From Sphingomonas vulcanisoli (GTDB taxonomy: Bacteria > Pseudomonadota > Alphaproteobacteria > Sphingomonadales > Sphingomonadaceae), in contig NZ_JAAOZC010000002.1 of the NCBI RefSeq assembly GCF_011761305.1, forward strand, positions 182,001 through 246,000: a stretch of 64,000 bases of DNA, written 5' to 3'. Of the stretch, positions 1 to 7,446 are shown piece by piece. The notes under the pieces were generated by a model. That model ran no database searches. It saw only the letters and a program-made list of their open reading frames with translations, and was not told where the DNA came from. The position numbers and the translations under genes are program-made. The stretch's first letter is position 1, and every line of letters starts with the position of its first letter.

Positions 1-175
1 TCACCTCCAGGATATGCCGCGTCTGCGCCGCCGCATCGCCGACATGCAACACCACACCGCCATCGCCCAGCGCCAGCACGCCGGAAACGTAGACGGTGTT
101 CCCCGCCTTTGCACCCGCCGAGTAAGGCGCGATCGGGGTGGGGAATTGCGGGGGATTGATCGGTTCGAAGGGCAT
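1..175 (-). CDS. rutC: RutC-like RidA family protein (partial, N-terminal part)
   Basis: The first 58 residues of a RidA/YjgF-fold protein are visible, starting MPFEPINPPQFPTPIAPYS and running to the window edge. RutC acts in the Rut pathway of uracil use, helping turn the aminoacrylate derivative into a harmless product. The segment with VYVSGVLALGDGG is the characteristic early strand of the family. The ATG at 173-175 was chosen because GGAG lies 6 nt upstream; an ATG two codons earlier abuts that ribosome site. The gene lies directly downstream of rutB on the same strand, which supports RutC over a generic RidA. The rest lies outside the window. Confidence 0.8.
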   Translation of the reverse strand, partial: MPFEPINPPQFPTPIAPYSAGAKAGNTVYVSGVLALGDGGVVLHVGDAAAQTRHILEV

Positions 176-201
176 CGACATCTCCAGTCTCATATAAACC
201 G

Positions 202-277
202 CTCGTCCCGAGCGTAGTCGAGGGACGTGCCGCAAGCGTTGCGCTGGCGTGTCTCGACTTCGCTCGACACGAACGGG
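202..277. repeat. Intergenic palindromic repeat, family A
   Basis: Two imperfect complementary arms are present. The left contains GTCCCGAGCGTAGTCGAGGG and the right GTGTCTCGACTTCGCTCGAC. They fill the rutB-rutC gap. Similar copies occur at 6862-6941 and 23349-23406. This is a REP-like element, possibly transcribed as a hairpin between the two genes. Confidence 0.7.
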
Positions 278-286
278 CAATCCGGA

Positions 287-1015
287 TCACGCTTCGATTT
301 GCCCGAAGCTACCGCAGAAATCCGCCGTCGTGCTCACCCAGCCGAAGAATTTCTCGACATTGTAGACCGTCGCCTCCTGCATAGCGGGCGGGCCGAGGTG
401 GTGGGTCGCATCCTCCAGCATCACGCCGAAATATTCGAGGTGAAAGCCGTCGCGCAGCGTGCTCTCCACGCAGACGTTGGTGGCGATGCCGACGAAGACG
501 ATCGTCTTGATGCCCCGCGCGCGCAAAATGCTGTCGAGCTGCGAATTGAAGAAGGCGGAATAGCGCGTCTTGTGGAGCTGGATGTCGCCGGGCTGGGGCG
601 CGAGGCCATCGACCAGCGCATAATCCCAGCCGCCGCGCGCCAGCAACTGGCCCTTGAGATCGGGCCGCGCGCGCATCGTCTTCAGCGCGTTGGATTTGTG
701 GAAGTTGGGCGATTTGCCCGCCGTCCCGGCCTCGACGTAGTCAGGATCCCAACCATTCTGCAGATAGATCACCGGCACGCCCGCTCCACGCGCCGCCTCC
801 AGCACCGTGGCGATCTTGCCAATCGTGCCGGCAGCGCCCGCAATATCGAACCCCGCCAGATCGACGTAGCCGCCGGGCGAGGCATAGGCATTCTGCATAT
901 CGATCACGACGACCGCGGTCTCGTCAGCGGAGACGCGGATCGGCTCGGGGCGCGCGGGCAGCGTCACCATGCGCTTGCCCGTGCCGTTGCCAACCTCGAC
1001 GATGTTATCCGCCAT
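287..1015 (-). CDS. rutB: Ureidoacrylate/peroxyureidoacrylate amidohydrolase RutB
   Basis: This 242-residue cysteine hydrolase has the isochorismatase fold. RutB cleaves the (peroxy)ureidoacrylate made from uracil by RutA, releasing carbamate and an aminoacrylate product. The family catalytic triad is visible as D39 (in [10 protein letters not shown]), K149 (in LHKTRYSAF) and C182 (in [14 protein letters not shown]). The length fits the family. The start is supported by GGAG 6 nt upstream of the ATG. rutC follows downstream on the same strand after a palindromic repeat, so this is probably the tail of a rut operon whose other genes lie to the left of the window. Confidence 0.88.
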   Translation of the reverse strand: MADNIVEVGNGTGKRMVTLPARPEPIRVSADETAVVVIDMQNAYASPGGYVDLAGFDIAGAAGTIGKIATVLEAARGAGVPVIYLQNGWDPDYVEAGTAGKSPNFHKSNALKTMRARPDLKGQLLARGGWDYALVDGLAPQPGDIQLHKTRYSAFFNSQLDSILRARGIKTIVFVGIATNVCVESTLRDGFHLEYFGVMLEDATHHLGPPAMQEATVYNVEKFFGWVSTTADFCGSFGQIEA

Positions 1016-1134
1016 GCCTGCTCCGTGCCCTCGACGAAGCGATGCAATGTGGCGCAGTGCCCCCGGCGAGGCAAGCCGAGGAACGATCGCTCTACCGCAG
1101 CGGTTCTTGGTCCATTCGTCAGGAGCAGTTTGCC

Positions 1135-1437
1135 ATGTCCTACATCCCCGCCAAGAAAATGCCGCACGTCACCGCCCAATCGGGCGAGTTCGATGCCGAG
1201 ACGGGCAAGATCGTCCATCTCCATCCGGAGGAGACGAAGGCCAACGCCGCCGTCCCGACGCGCTTCAGCTGGATCGCAGGCGCCGCCGGTGCCGGGCTCG
1301 CCGCGGTGGTGCTCGGAGCCTTCTTCGCGCTGCGCTCGTCGAGCAGCCGGAAACCCACCCGCCGCCGCATGCGGACCACTACCAAGCGCGCACCCGCCCG
1401 CCGCAAGATCACGGCAAAGCGGAAAAACGCTGCCTGA
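1135..1437 (+). CDS. Small basic-tailed membrane protein, unknown function
   Basis: A 100-residue protein with three visible parts: a polar N-terminus (about residues 1-45), one hydrophobic segment (about 46-66, [20 protein letters not shown]), and a very basic C-terminal tail rich in Arg and Lys with serines. The ATG at 1135 follows an AGGAG at suitable spacing; upstream in-frame starts lack such a site. It is divergent from rutB and not obviously in an operon. I do not recognise a family. A single-pass membrane protein with a cytoplasmic, possibly nucleic-acid-contacting tail is only inferred from charge. Confidence 0.6.
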   Translation: MSYIPAKKMPHVTAQSGEFDAETGKIVHLHPEETKANAAVPTRFSWIAGAAGAGLAAVVLGAFFALRSSSSRKPTRRRMRTTTKRAPARRKITAKRKNAA

Positions 1438-1457
1438 GAGATCCGGTGCTTCGGCGT

Positions 1458-1511
1458 AGGCCGGAGCGCTGGCGACGGGGCGTCTCGCTTAAAATTCCAG
1501 CGCTCCGGCCT
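1458..1511. terminator. Perfect 15-bp inverted repeat between convergent genes
   Basis: AGGCCGGAGCGCTGG at 1458-1472 is exactly complementary to 1497-1511, with a 24-nt loop. It sits between the convergent genes ending at 1437 and 1539. It could end transcription from either side or be a REP remnant. There is no clear T tract, so a terminator role is only likely. Confidence 0.45.
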
Positions 1512-1538
1512 TCGCCGGAGCACGTCGCCCCATGGAGC

Positions 1539-2105
1539 TCAAGCTTCCAGCTCAATGTCCCAATAAAGCCAGTCCCGCCAGCTCTGGTGGAGATAATTGG
1601 GCGGGAAGCTGCGGCCATTTTCCTGCAGTTGCCAGCTTGTCGGCCGATACGGCCCTTCGAACAAGGCCATCCCCGCCTGCTTCGGCGTCCGCCCGCCCTT
1701 GCGCAAATTGCATGGCGCGCAGGCGGTGGAGACATTCTCCCATGTCGTCCGCCCGCCCTGCGCGCGCGGCACGACATGATCGAAGGTGAGATCGCTTGGG
1801 CTTCCACAATATTGGCAGCAGAAGCGATCGCGTAGGAACAGGTTGAAGCGCGTGAACGCCGGATGCGCCGAGGGCTTCACATATTGGCGCAGCGCGATCA
1901 CCGAGGGCAGCTTGATCGCGTGGTTAGGGCTGCGCACCTCGCGTTCATAATGCGAGACGATATCCACCCGCTCCAGAAACACCGCCTTGACGGCGGTTTG
2001 CCATGGCCAGACGCTGAGCGGATAATAGGATAGCGGGGTGTAATCCGCATTGAGCACCAATGCGGGGCAACCATCGGGATGTCGGATCAGATCGGGATGG
2101 TACAT
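1539..2105 (-). CDS. HNH endonuclease family protein
   Basis: This 188-residue protein starts MYHPDLIRHPDGCPALVLNA, a highly conserved opening of an alphaproteobacterial HNH family. The zinc-binding CxxC pairs are CQYC (97-100) and CAPC (129-132). The HNH core is DHVVPRAQGG around residues 109-118, followed by an Asn in TWENV. Such proteins bind metal and are predicted to cut or nick DNA; the cellular role of this family is not established. The start at 2105 was taken because homologues begin there, and the longer upstream extension is low in sense and lacks conservation. It is divergent from gluQ, sharing a 215-nt intergenic region that carries two DnaA boxes. Confidence 0.85.
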   Translation of the reverse strand: MYHPDLIRHPDGCPALVLNADYTPLSYYPLSVWPWQTAVKAVFLERVDIVSHYEREVRSPNHAIKLPSVIALRQYVKPSAHPAFTRFNLFLRDRFCCQYCGSPSDLTFDHVVPRAQGGRTTWENVSTACAPCNLRKGGRTPKQAGMALFEGPYRPTSWQLQENGRSFPPNYLHQSWRDWLYWDIELEA

Positions 2106-2284
2106 CGAACGTGCGAAGCCTCCGTTGATACGGCAAGCATCACCCGTCCTGGCCTTCGTCGCCCCGTCGCACGCGGGACGCGAGCCTGTCCGGCCGCGCC
2201 TCCGTCGCCACACCCCCTGCCAGCGAGGTGTGACAGTGGCATTGCAGCAAAGCGGCGAGTCGCGGTCAAGCGCCGTTTTCCCCG

Positions 2285-2308
2285 TTATCCACAGCCAACT
2301 TATCCACA
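2285..2308 (+). promoter_or_regulatory. Two consensus DnaA boxes in direct repeat
   Basis: TTATCCACA occurs at 2285-2293 and again at 2300-2308, same strand, 15 bp start to start. They end 12 bp before the gluQ start codon, in the gap shared with the divergent HNH gene. Consensus boxes in this arrangement suggest DnaA-dependent control or DnaA titration. Confidence 0.6.
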
Positions 2309-2320
2309 TAGCGGCGGGCG

Positions 2321-3283
2321 ATGACCATCGTCAGCCGCTTCGCGCCGAGCCCGACCGGTAGGCTGCACCTCGGCCATGCCTATTCGGCGCTCAAGGCGCA
2401 TGATTATGCGCGGGGGGCGGGCGGCCAATTTCTGCTGAGGATCGAGGATATCGATCCGGGCCGGACGCGCGAGGAATTCGTCGCCGGGATCATCGAGGAT
2501 CTGCGCTGGCTGGGGATCGATTGGGACGGGGAGGTGGTGCGCCAGTCGGAACGGCTGCCGCTTTACGCCGATGCGCTGGAGCGACTGAAGGCGATGGAGC
2601 TGGTCTACCCCTGCTTCTGCTCCCGCGCAGAAATCGCCGCGAGCGCCGCCGCGCCGCATGGCGACGAGGGGCCGGTCTATCCCGGGACGTGCCGGGCGCT
2701 GCGTCCGGATGAGCGTGATCTCTCAAAACCGCATTGCTGGAGGCTGGACATGGCCGCAGCGATGCGCGCCTCAACTCCCTCTCCCCTTGTGGGAGAGGGC
2801 TGGGGAGAGGGGTGTGCGATGGCGCCAGCCGAGCTCTACGCTATCGAATGCGGGAACCCCTCTCCCAACCCTCTCCCACAAGGGGAGAGGGCTTTGACGT
2901 GGCACGAAGCTTCCACCGGCTGGATCGCCGCCAACCCCCTCCCACAGGGCGACATCATCCTCGCCCGCAAGGACGCCCCCACCTCCTACCATCTCGCCGT
3001 CACCGTCGACGATGCCGCGCAGGGCGTCACCGATATCGTCCGCGGTCAGGATCTGTTCGTCGCCACCCACGTCCACCGCCTGCTGCAGGCCCTGCTCGGC
3101 CTGCCCACCCCGCGCTATCACCACCACCCGCTGCTGACCGACGCCACTGGCCAGCGCCTCGCCAAGCGCCGCAACAGCCCATCGCTCGCCGATCTCCGCG
3201 CCCAGGGCGCCGATCCCGCCGAGCTTGCCGCAAGCCTCCGCGCCGACCGCCTCCCCATTGGCTTCGGCCTCGCGCAAGCCTAA
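2321..3283 (+). CDS. gluQ: Glutamyl-Q tRNA(Asp) synthetase, with repeat insertion
   Basis: A truncated class I glutamyl-tRNA synthetase paralogue that activates glutamate and attaches it to the queuosine base at the tRNA(Asp) wobble position. Class I signatures are present: FAPSPTG (7-13) with HLGHA (the HIGH-like motif), RIEDIDPGR, and KRRNS (KMSKS-like) near residue 277. Zinc ligands C98, C100, Y120 and C124 fit the family, and the anticodon-binding domain is absent as expected. Residues 152-190 are encoded by a palindromic intergenic repeat that keeps the reading frame, giving 320 residues in total. Removing this segment restores a normal-looking family sequence. It is followed by a twin-TM small gene 9 nt downstream. 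Confidence 0.9.
   Translation: MTIVSRFAPSPTGRLHLGHAYSALKAHDYARGAGGQFLLRIEDIDPGRTREEFVAGIIEDLRWLGIDWDGEVVRQSERLPLYADALERLKAMELVYPCFCSRAEIAASAAAPHGDEGPVYPGTCRALRPDERDLSKPHCWRLDMAAAMRASTPSPLVGEGWGEGCAMAPAELYAIECGNPSPNPLPQGERALTWHEASTGWIAANPLPQGDIILARKDAPTSYHLAVTVDDAAQGVTDIVRGQDLFVATHVHRLLQALLGLPTPRYHHHPLLTDATGQRLAKRRNSPSLADLRAQGADPAELAASLRADRLPIGFGLAQA
2774..2890. repeat. Palindromic repeat (family B type) inside gluQ coding sequence
   Basis: Two near-complementary arms of about 36 bp (around 2776-2813 and 2862-2896) are separated by roughly 45 bp. The left arm contains CCCTCTCCCCTTGTGGGAGA and the right contains its complement. The module resembles the pairs at 25577-25692 and 59046-59156 but has a diverged core. 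The insert is about 117 nt, a multiple of three, so gluQ stays open. Confidence 0.8.
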
Positions 3284-3292
3284 GCCGCACCC

Positions 3293-3526
3293 ATGCAAAC
3301 CTTCCTCTTCATCCTGATCATCGTCGCCGCGATCGGCGCGCTCGTTTCGGTGGTGCGCGGCGTGATCATCTTCATGCGCAAGCAGCATGACGACGTGCAC
3401 GGCACCGGCGCGATCGAGAACGGGCTGGCGCAGAACCGCATGATGTGGCGGCGCGTCCAGTTCCAGGCGATCGCCATCGTCGCAATCGTTCTCTTCCTGC
3501 TGGTGGCGCGCGGCCACGCGAGCTGA
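3293..3526 (+). CDS. Twin transmembrane helix (HIG1-like) small protein
   Basis: A 77-residue protein with two hydrophobic helices, about residues 3-28 and 56-72. The short polar linker between them holds GTGAIENGLAQNRMMWRR. This is the pattern of the HIG1-like twin-TM small proteins of alphaproteobacteria, some of which associate with cytochrome oxidase. The gene sits 9 nt after gluQ and 9 nt before the cobalamin adenosyltransferase gene. That linkage to the adenosyltransferase is one I recall from other alphaproteobacteria. Confidence 0.75.
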   Translation: MQTFLFILIIVAAIGALVSVVRGVIIFMRKQHDDVHGTGAIENGLAQNRMMWRRVQFQAIAIVAIVLFLLVARGHAS

Positions 3527-3535
3527 AGCCGAAAG

Positions 3536-4111
3536 ATGGTCAAGCTCAACAAGATTTACACGCGCACCGGCGACGCCGGCACCACTGGGCTCGTCGATGG
3601 CTCGCGCGTCGCCAAGAGCGATCCACGGATGATCGCGATCGGTGAGGTGGACGAGGCCAACTGCGCGATCGGCATCGCCATCGCCTGTCTCGATCCCGAT
3701 GCGCCGGAGGCGCAGATGCTCCGCCGCATCCAGAATGAGATGTTCGATCTCGGCGCCGATATTGCCACGCCCGGCGAGGATTTCGCGCCCAGCGCGATGG
3801 CGCTGCGCGTCACGCCGGCGCAGGTCACGCGGCTCGAAAACGAGATCGACGCGATGAACGAGACGCTCTCACCCCTGACCAGTTTCATCCTGCCCGGCGG
3901 CGCGCAGGCGGTGGCGGCGCTGCATCTTGCCCGCGCAATATCCCGCCGCGCCGAGCGCGCGATGGTCGCCGCCGCGGAACGACTCGCGCTGAATCCCCAG
4001 GCGATGGCCTATATCAACCGGCTTTCGGACCATCTCTTCGTCCTCGCGCGCCGCATCGCCGCCACGCGCGAAGGCGATATTTTGTGGCAGCCGGGCGCCA
4101 CGCGCGGCTGA
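3536..4111 (+). CDS. PduO-type cob(I)alamin adenosyltransferase
   Basis: 191 residues of the PduO-type ATP:corrinoid adenosyltransferase, which transfers adenosyl from ATP to Co(I) to make coenzyme B12. The N-terminal ATP-binding segment KIYTRTGDAGTTGL (5-18) is diagnostic, as are GEVDEANCAIG and the later SRRAERAM and YINRLSDHLFVLAR motifs. Length fits the family. It is the third gene in a tight + strand run after gluQ and the twin-TM gene. No cobalamin riboswitch is evident upstream. Confidence 0.92.
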   Translation: MVKLNKIYTRTGDAGTTGLVDGSRVAKSDPRMIAIGEVDEANCAIGIAIACLDPDAPEAQMLRRIQNEMFDLGADIATPGEDFAPSAMALRVTPAQVTRLENEIDAMNETLSPLTSFILPGGAQAVAALHLARAISRRAERAMVAAAERLALNPQAMAYINRLSDHLFVLARRIAATREGDILWQPGATRG

Positions 4112-4133
4112 AACTTGCGAAATCGCCCGAGTC

Positions 4134-4142
4134 TGTGGATAA
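4134..4142 (-). promoter_or_regulatory. Consensus DnaA box (reverse orientation)
   Basis: TGTGGATAA, the exact complement of TTATCCACA, lies in the 126-nt gap before the outer-membrane protein gene. A single box; function unknown. Confidence 0.4.
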
Positions 4143-4237
4143 GCGGCAACAGCCTGCAAAAATTCCGTAACAGTTAAGGAACAAGGAAGGGCTGAGGTGG
4201 TAGCGGCATAGACCGTTTGTTGCCTATGGGATGTGTC

Positions 4238-4951
4238 ATGACTGGGGTTCTAAGGGGATATTGCAGCGTTGGGGCGTTCGCGCTCGCCGCCGCTCTGTGC
4301 CTGACGCCCGCCGCCGCCGATGCCAAGCGCAAGCCTGCGCCGCGCGCGCCTGCCCCGATGCTGAGCTTCGGCGCCTTCACGCCCGCCGCCGCCGATCCCC
4401 GTCTTGCTGCCGCCTTCGCGCGCAACGGGCTCGGCACCGCCAATTTCCAGGGCGGCGCGTTCCGCTTCACGCCGTCCATCTCGGGCGGCAAGCGCCGCGC
4501 GATTACCGTCGCGGTTCGCGCCCGTGCGGTCGGCCGCACCGATGCCGGCAAGGCTCTCCAGATCTCGCCGGAAATCGCGCCTTCCGCTTATAGCCTCGGT
4601 GTCTCGGTGGGCTGGAAGCGGTTCGCGGTTTCGGGCGACGTCGCCAAGCTGACCGGCGGCCTCGCGCAGAACGGGCATGAGGCGGCGGACATCGGCCTGA
4701 GCTTCGAAGGCAAGCGCTGGGCCACCAAGCTCGACGTCGCCGCCGATCGCGACAATCCCGAGGGCGCGCCGCAGCTGGGCATCGATCAGAGCTGGTCGGT
4801 GGGCTTGGGCGGCACCTATGCGCTGACCCACAGCATCGATCTCTCGGGCGGCGTCCGCTACAAGACCCAGCGCGACCAGTTCCAGATCACCGAAGCCACC
4901 AACAAGCGTGACAGCCAGTCGGTCTATCTGGGGACGACCTTCAAGTTCTGA
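4238..4951 (+). CDS. Secreted beta-barrel-like outer membrane protein
   Basis: 237 residues with a clear signal peptide (hydrophobic core GAFALAAALCLTPAAADA). Alternating hydrophobic/polar strands follow (AITVAVRARAVG, YSLGVSVGWKRFAVSGDVAK, KWATKLDVAADRD-like, GVRYKTQRDQ), and the protein ends in Phe (YLGTTFKF). A terminal aromatic residue is typical of outer-membrane barrels. It resembles the porin-like small barrels of sphingomonads, but no substrate can be named. The ATG at 4238 has a GGGA 6-8 nt upstream; ATG 4226 is an alternative. Its 3' end overlaps the convergent thiE-like gene by 11 nt. Confidence 0.7.
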   Translation: MTGVLRGYCSVGAFALAAALCLTPAAADAKRKPAPRAPAPMLSFGAFTPAAADPRLAAAFARNGLGTANFQGGAFRFTPSISGGKRRAITVAVRARAVGRTDAGKALQISPEIAPSAYSLGVSVGWKRFAVSGDVAKLTGGLAQNGHEAADIGLSFEGKRWATKLDVAADRDNPEGAPQLGIDQSWSVGLGGTYALTHSIDLSGGVRYKTQRDQFQITEATNKRDSQSVYLGTTFKF

Positions 4952-5477
4952 GTCGCGGAGTGAGCCCATCGATGGCCGCCCAGCCATAAGCGCCAAGGCG
5001 GCGGAGTCTTCGGAAACGCCCCTCCGTCATACCACCTAGCGCGATAGTCCGCCGCCCCTTCGCCATCATTCCGAAGCGCACCGGCCCCAGCGTCCGCCCG
5101 CCCGGATGCGAGCGTGTCGGAAACAGCGGCGACAGCAGCACCAAATCGGCCTTCACACCCAGCATCTCGCGCCGCCCATGCACCGGCGCAGTCCGAATCA
5201 GCCGCCGCGCAGCCCGCACATGCCGCGATCGCCCATGCGCTCCATCCGCCTTCCAAGCGATTGCCAGGCGCGGGCTCCCCGCCAGCACGAGTACCATCCC
5301 GCGCGCCCGCGCGATCCGACGCACCTGTTCGTAACGCGCGCGGCGCTCGGCCGTGGCGTAATGGCGAAAGATCACCCCGGCCCCGCGCGGCAGCCGCTTC
5401 AGCGCCGCATCCAGCCCGGCATCGGCGCGCTCGTCGGTCATCAGCCACAGGGTCGGCAAAGGCTGGCGGCGGCGCAT
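4941..5477 (-). CDS. Thiamine phosphate synthase family (ThiE/TenI-like)
   Basis: A 178-residue, rather short ThiE/TenI barrel. The C-terminal half holds the recognisable family block: DLVLLSPLFPTRSHPGGRTLG and the later ALGGMTEGRFRRL phosphate-binding loop. The N-terminal strand TLWLMTDER is also typical. ThiE joins the pyrimidine and thiazole halves of thiamine. The N-terminal pyrophosphate-binding residues of classical ThiE are not obvious here, so a TenI-like or divergent role remains possible. The start at 5477 keeps the first barrel strand; an internal ATG at 5441 would remove it. The start codon lies only 21 nt from the divergent yggS start. Confidence 0.75.
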   Translation of the reverse strand: MRRRQPLPTLWLMTDERADAGLDAALKRLPRGAGVIFRHYATAERRARYEQVRRIARARGMVLVLAGSPRLAIAWKADGAHGRSRHVRAARRLIRTAPVHGRREMLGVKADLVLLSPLFPTRSHPGGRTLGPVRFGMMAKGRRTIALGGMTEGRFRRLRRLGAYGWAAIDGLTPRLRT

Positions 5478-5498
5478 AGGCTTTTCTATAGCGCGCCC

Positions 5499-6173
5499 GT
5501 GCCGTCCGCAGAAATCAGCCCCTCCGAACGCCTCGCCGCTGTGCGCGCCGCCATCGCGCACAATGCCGGGCTCGCCCGGCGTGACCCTGCCGATATCGAG
5601 CTGATCGCCATCTCCAAGACGCATCCCCCCGAAGCCATCGCGCCGCTGATCGCCGCCGGACAGCGGAGCTTCGGCGAGAATCGCGTGCAGGAGGCGCAGG
5701 CAAAGTGGCCGACGCTCAAGGCCGAGACCGCGGATATTCATCTCCACCTCGTCGGCCAGTTGCAATCGAACAAGGCGGACGACGCCGTGGCGCTGTTCGA
5801 CGCGATCCACTCGGTCGATCGCCCCTCGCTGGTCACCGCCCTCGCCCGCGCAATCCAGGCACAGGGCCGCGCGCCCGATTGCTACATCCAGGTCAACATC
5901 GGCGAGGAAGCGCAGAAGGGCGGCTGCGCCATCGCCGATCTCCCCGCGCTGTTGCACACCGCCCGGGATGCGGGCCTGCCGATCGTCGGCCTGATGGCCG
6001 TGCCGCCCGCCGATACCGAGCCCGCGCCCTATTTCGCCTTGCTCGCCAAGCTGGCTCGCAATCATGGCCTCACCCAGCTCAGCATGGGCATGTCGGGCGA
6101 TTATGAGACTGCCGTGCTGCTGGGCGCGACCTGCGTGCGCGTTGGCTCGGCCCTGTTCGGAGAGCGCGGATGA
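5499..6173 (+). CDS. YggS/PLPBP family pyridoxal phosphate homeostasis protein
   Basis: 224 residues of the YggS family, a fold-type III PLP-binding protein that buffers PLP and affects amino-acid metabolism without known enzymatic activity. The PLP lysine is in IAISKTHPPE, followed by SFGENRVQEAQAKW, HLVGQLQSNKA and the C-terminal LSMGMSGDYETAV phosphate-binding segment. The GTG at 5499 was chosen since it gives the usual N-terminus. The stop overlaps the next gene (ATGA), so it is probably cotranscribed with the HAD phosphatase. Confidence 0.92.
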   Translation: MPSAEISPSERLAAVRAAIAHNAGLARRDPADIELIAISKTHPPEAIAPLIAAGQRSFGENRVQEAQAKWPTLKAETADIHLHLVGQLQSNKADDAVALFDAIHSVDRPSLVTALARAIQAQGRAPDCYIQVNIGEEAQKGGCAIADLPALLHTARDAGLPIVGLMAVPPADTEPAPYFALLAKLARNHGLTQLSMGMSGDYETAVLLGATCVRVGSALFGERG

Positions 6174-6859
6174 GCATCACCGTCGCCGATCGTTTTGCTG
6201 CGATCCTGTTCGATTTCGATGGCGTGCTGATCGAGAGCGAATATGCCGGCAATCTCCAGATCGCCGAAACGCTCACCCGGCTGGGCCACCCGACCACGCC
6301 GCAGCAATCGATGACCCATTTCATGGGACTGGCCGCGAACGAATTCCTCGCAGCCGTCGAGCATTGGATCGGCCGCCCGATCCCGAATGCCTTCTACGAC
6401 GACCGCGAGGCGGAGAACCGCCGCGCGCTTTCGGAAGGCATCGATGCGGTGGCGGGCGCCATCGCCTTCGTCGATAGCCTTCCCGCCAACCTGCCGATCG
6501 CGATCACCTCTTCCAGCACCACCGACTGGATCCGCGCCCACCTGGCGCACATCGGCCTGCTGGATCGCTTCGAGGGACGCATCTACTCAGGCCGCGAACA
6601 TGTCACGCGCGGCAAGCCCGCGCCCGATCTCTATCTCCATGCGGCAGCGCAATTGGGCGTACCGATCGCCCGCTGCCTGATCATCGAGGATTCGCCGGTG
6701 GGGGCGACGGGCGCGGTCGCCTCGGGCGCGACGGTCGTGGGTTTTTGTGCGGGGACTCATTGCCCGATCGATCATGCCGACGTGCTGCGCGCCAAGGGGG
6801 TACAGCGGATCGCAGCGGATTTCGGCGAGGTGGCGGCGGTCCTGGCTGGCAATACTTAA
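6170..6859 (+). CDS. HAD superfamily hydrolase (beta-phosphoglucomutase-like)
   Basis: 229 residues of a class I HAD phosphatase. Motif I is FDFDGVLIESE (nucleophile and acid Asp, 14-24), motif II is ITSSST around residue 109, motif III the Lys of RGKPAPD, and motif IV IEDSPVGATGAVASG. An alpha-helical cap lies after motif I. Substrate is probably a small sugar or nucleotide phosphate but cannot be read from the sequence. It starts 4 nt inside the end of yggS, so the two are translationally coupled. Confidence 0.88.
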   Translation: MSITVADRFAAILFDFDGVLIESEYAGNLQIAETLTRLGHPTTPQQSMTHFMGLAANEFLAAVEHWIGRPIPNAFYDDREAENRRALSEGIDAVAGAIAFVDSLPANLPIAITSSSTTDWIRAHLAHIGLLDRFEGRIYSGREHVTRGKPAPDLYLHAAAQLGVPIARCLIIEDSPVGATGAVASGATVVGFCAGTHCPIDHADVLRAKGVQRIAADFGEVAAVLAGNT

Positions 6860-6861
6860 AC

Positions 6862-6941
6862 CCGTTCATCCCGAGCGAAGTCGAGGGACGTGCCACGGGC
6901 TGTCAGGCCAACGTGTCTCGACTTCGCTCGACACGAACGGT
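6862..6941. repeat. Intergenic palindromic repeat, family A
   Basis: The arms contain TCCCGAGCGAAGTCGAGGGA and GTGTCTCGACTTCGCTCGAC, and are related to the copies at 202-277 and 23349-23406. It separates two convergent genes (HAD and L,D-transpeptidase), where it may also end transcription. Confidence 0.75.
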
Positions 6942-6945
6942 CTGG

Positions 6946-7446
6946 TTAGCGGATAATCATCGTATCCCCCGGCCCCAATTCCGCCACCAGCGCCACCAAT
7001 TCCTCCCGCGCAATCGCAACGCACCCCTCGGTCGCCGCGCAATCGCGCCGGCAATGCAGGAAAATCGCCGACCCTAACGGCGCCACCGGGGGCGCATCAT
7101 TATGCCCCAGCGCGACGATGACATCGTAAAGCCCATCCTCCCGCCACAGCCGCTCTGCCGAGAAGGAATGCGGATGGCGCACCGGCCGATTGTAAGCCGG
7201 ATCGGCCACGTCATCCGACCAGCCATCGTCTTTACCGATCCAGCGCCAAGGCAATGCAGTGATCGGTGCCGCCACCCGATCGGGCCGCAGCAGCACGGCC
7301 CGAATCGCATATTCGCCCAGCGGCGTCGCGCCATCGCCTTCACGCTTGTCGACTGCAGCAATCGCCCCTGATCGCCCGATCGCGCACGAAATGCTGCGCC
7401 CGCTCGCGTGCAGCATTTGCGCCGCGCAATCGACCTCAAGCCTCAC
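6946..7446 (-). CDS. L,D-transpeptidase (YkuD) family protein
   Basis: A 166-residue YkuD-fold protein. The catalytic region has the His in SAIFLHCRR and the nucleophilic Cys in ATEGCVAI. The sequence TPLGEYAIRAVLLRPDR is the usual start of the domain. These enzymes make or cut peptidoglycan 3-3 crosslinks or attach lipoproteins, but this compact version has no signal peptide. Its location and exact reaction are therefore uncertain. The GTG at 7446 overlaps the ribA stop (GTGA), so translation is coupled and it is the last gene of the xthA-ribA operon. Confidence 0.8.
   Translation of the reverse strand: MRLEVDCAAQMLHASGRSISCAIGRSGAIAAVDKREGDGATPLGEYAIRAVLLRPDRVAAPITALPWRWIGKDDGWSDDVADPAYNRPVRHPHSFSAERLWREDGLYDVIVALGHNDAPPVAPLGSAIFLHCRRDCAATEGCVAIAREELVALVAELGPGDTMIIR

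Noticed and set aside
3500-4240. Cobalamin riboswitch near the adenosyltransferase
   Set aside because: No B12-box-like sequence or suitable leader exists; the gene is 9 nt behind the previous one.
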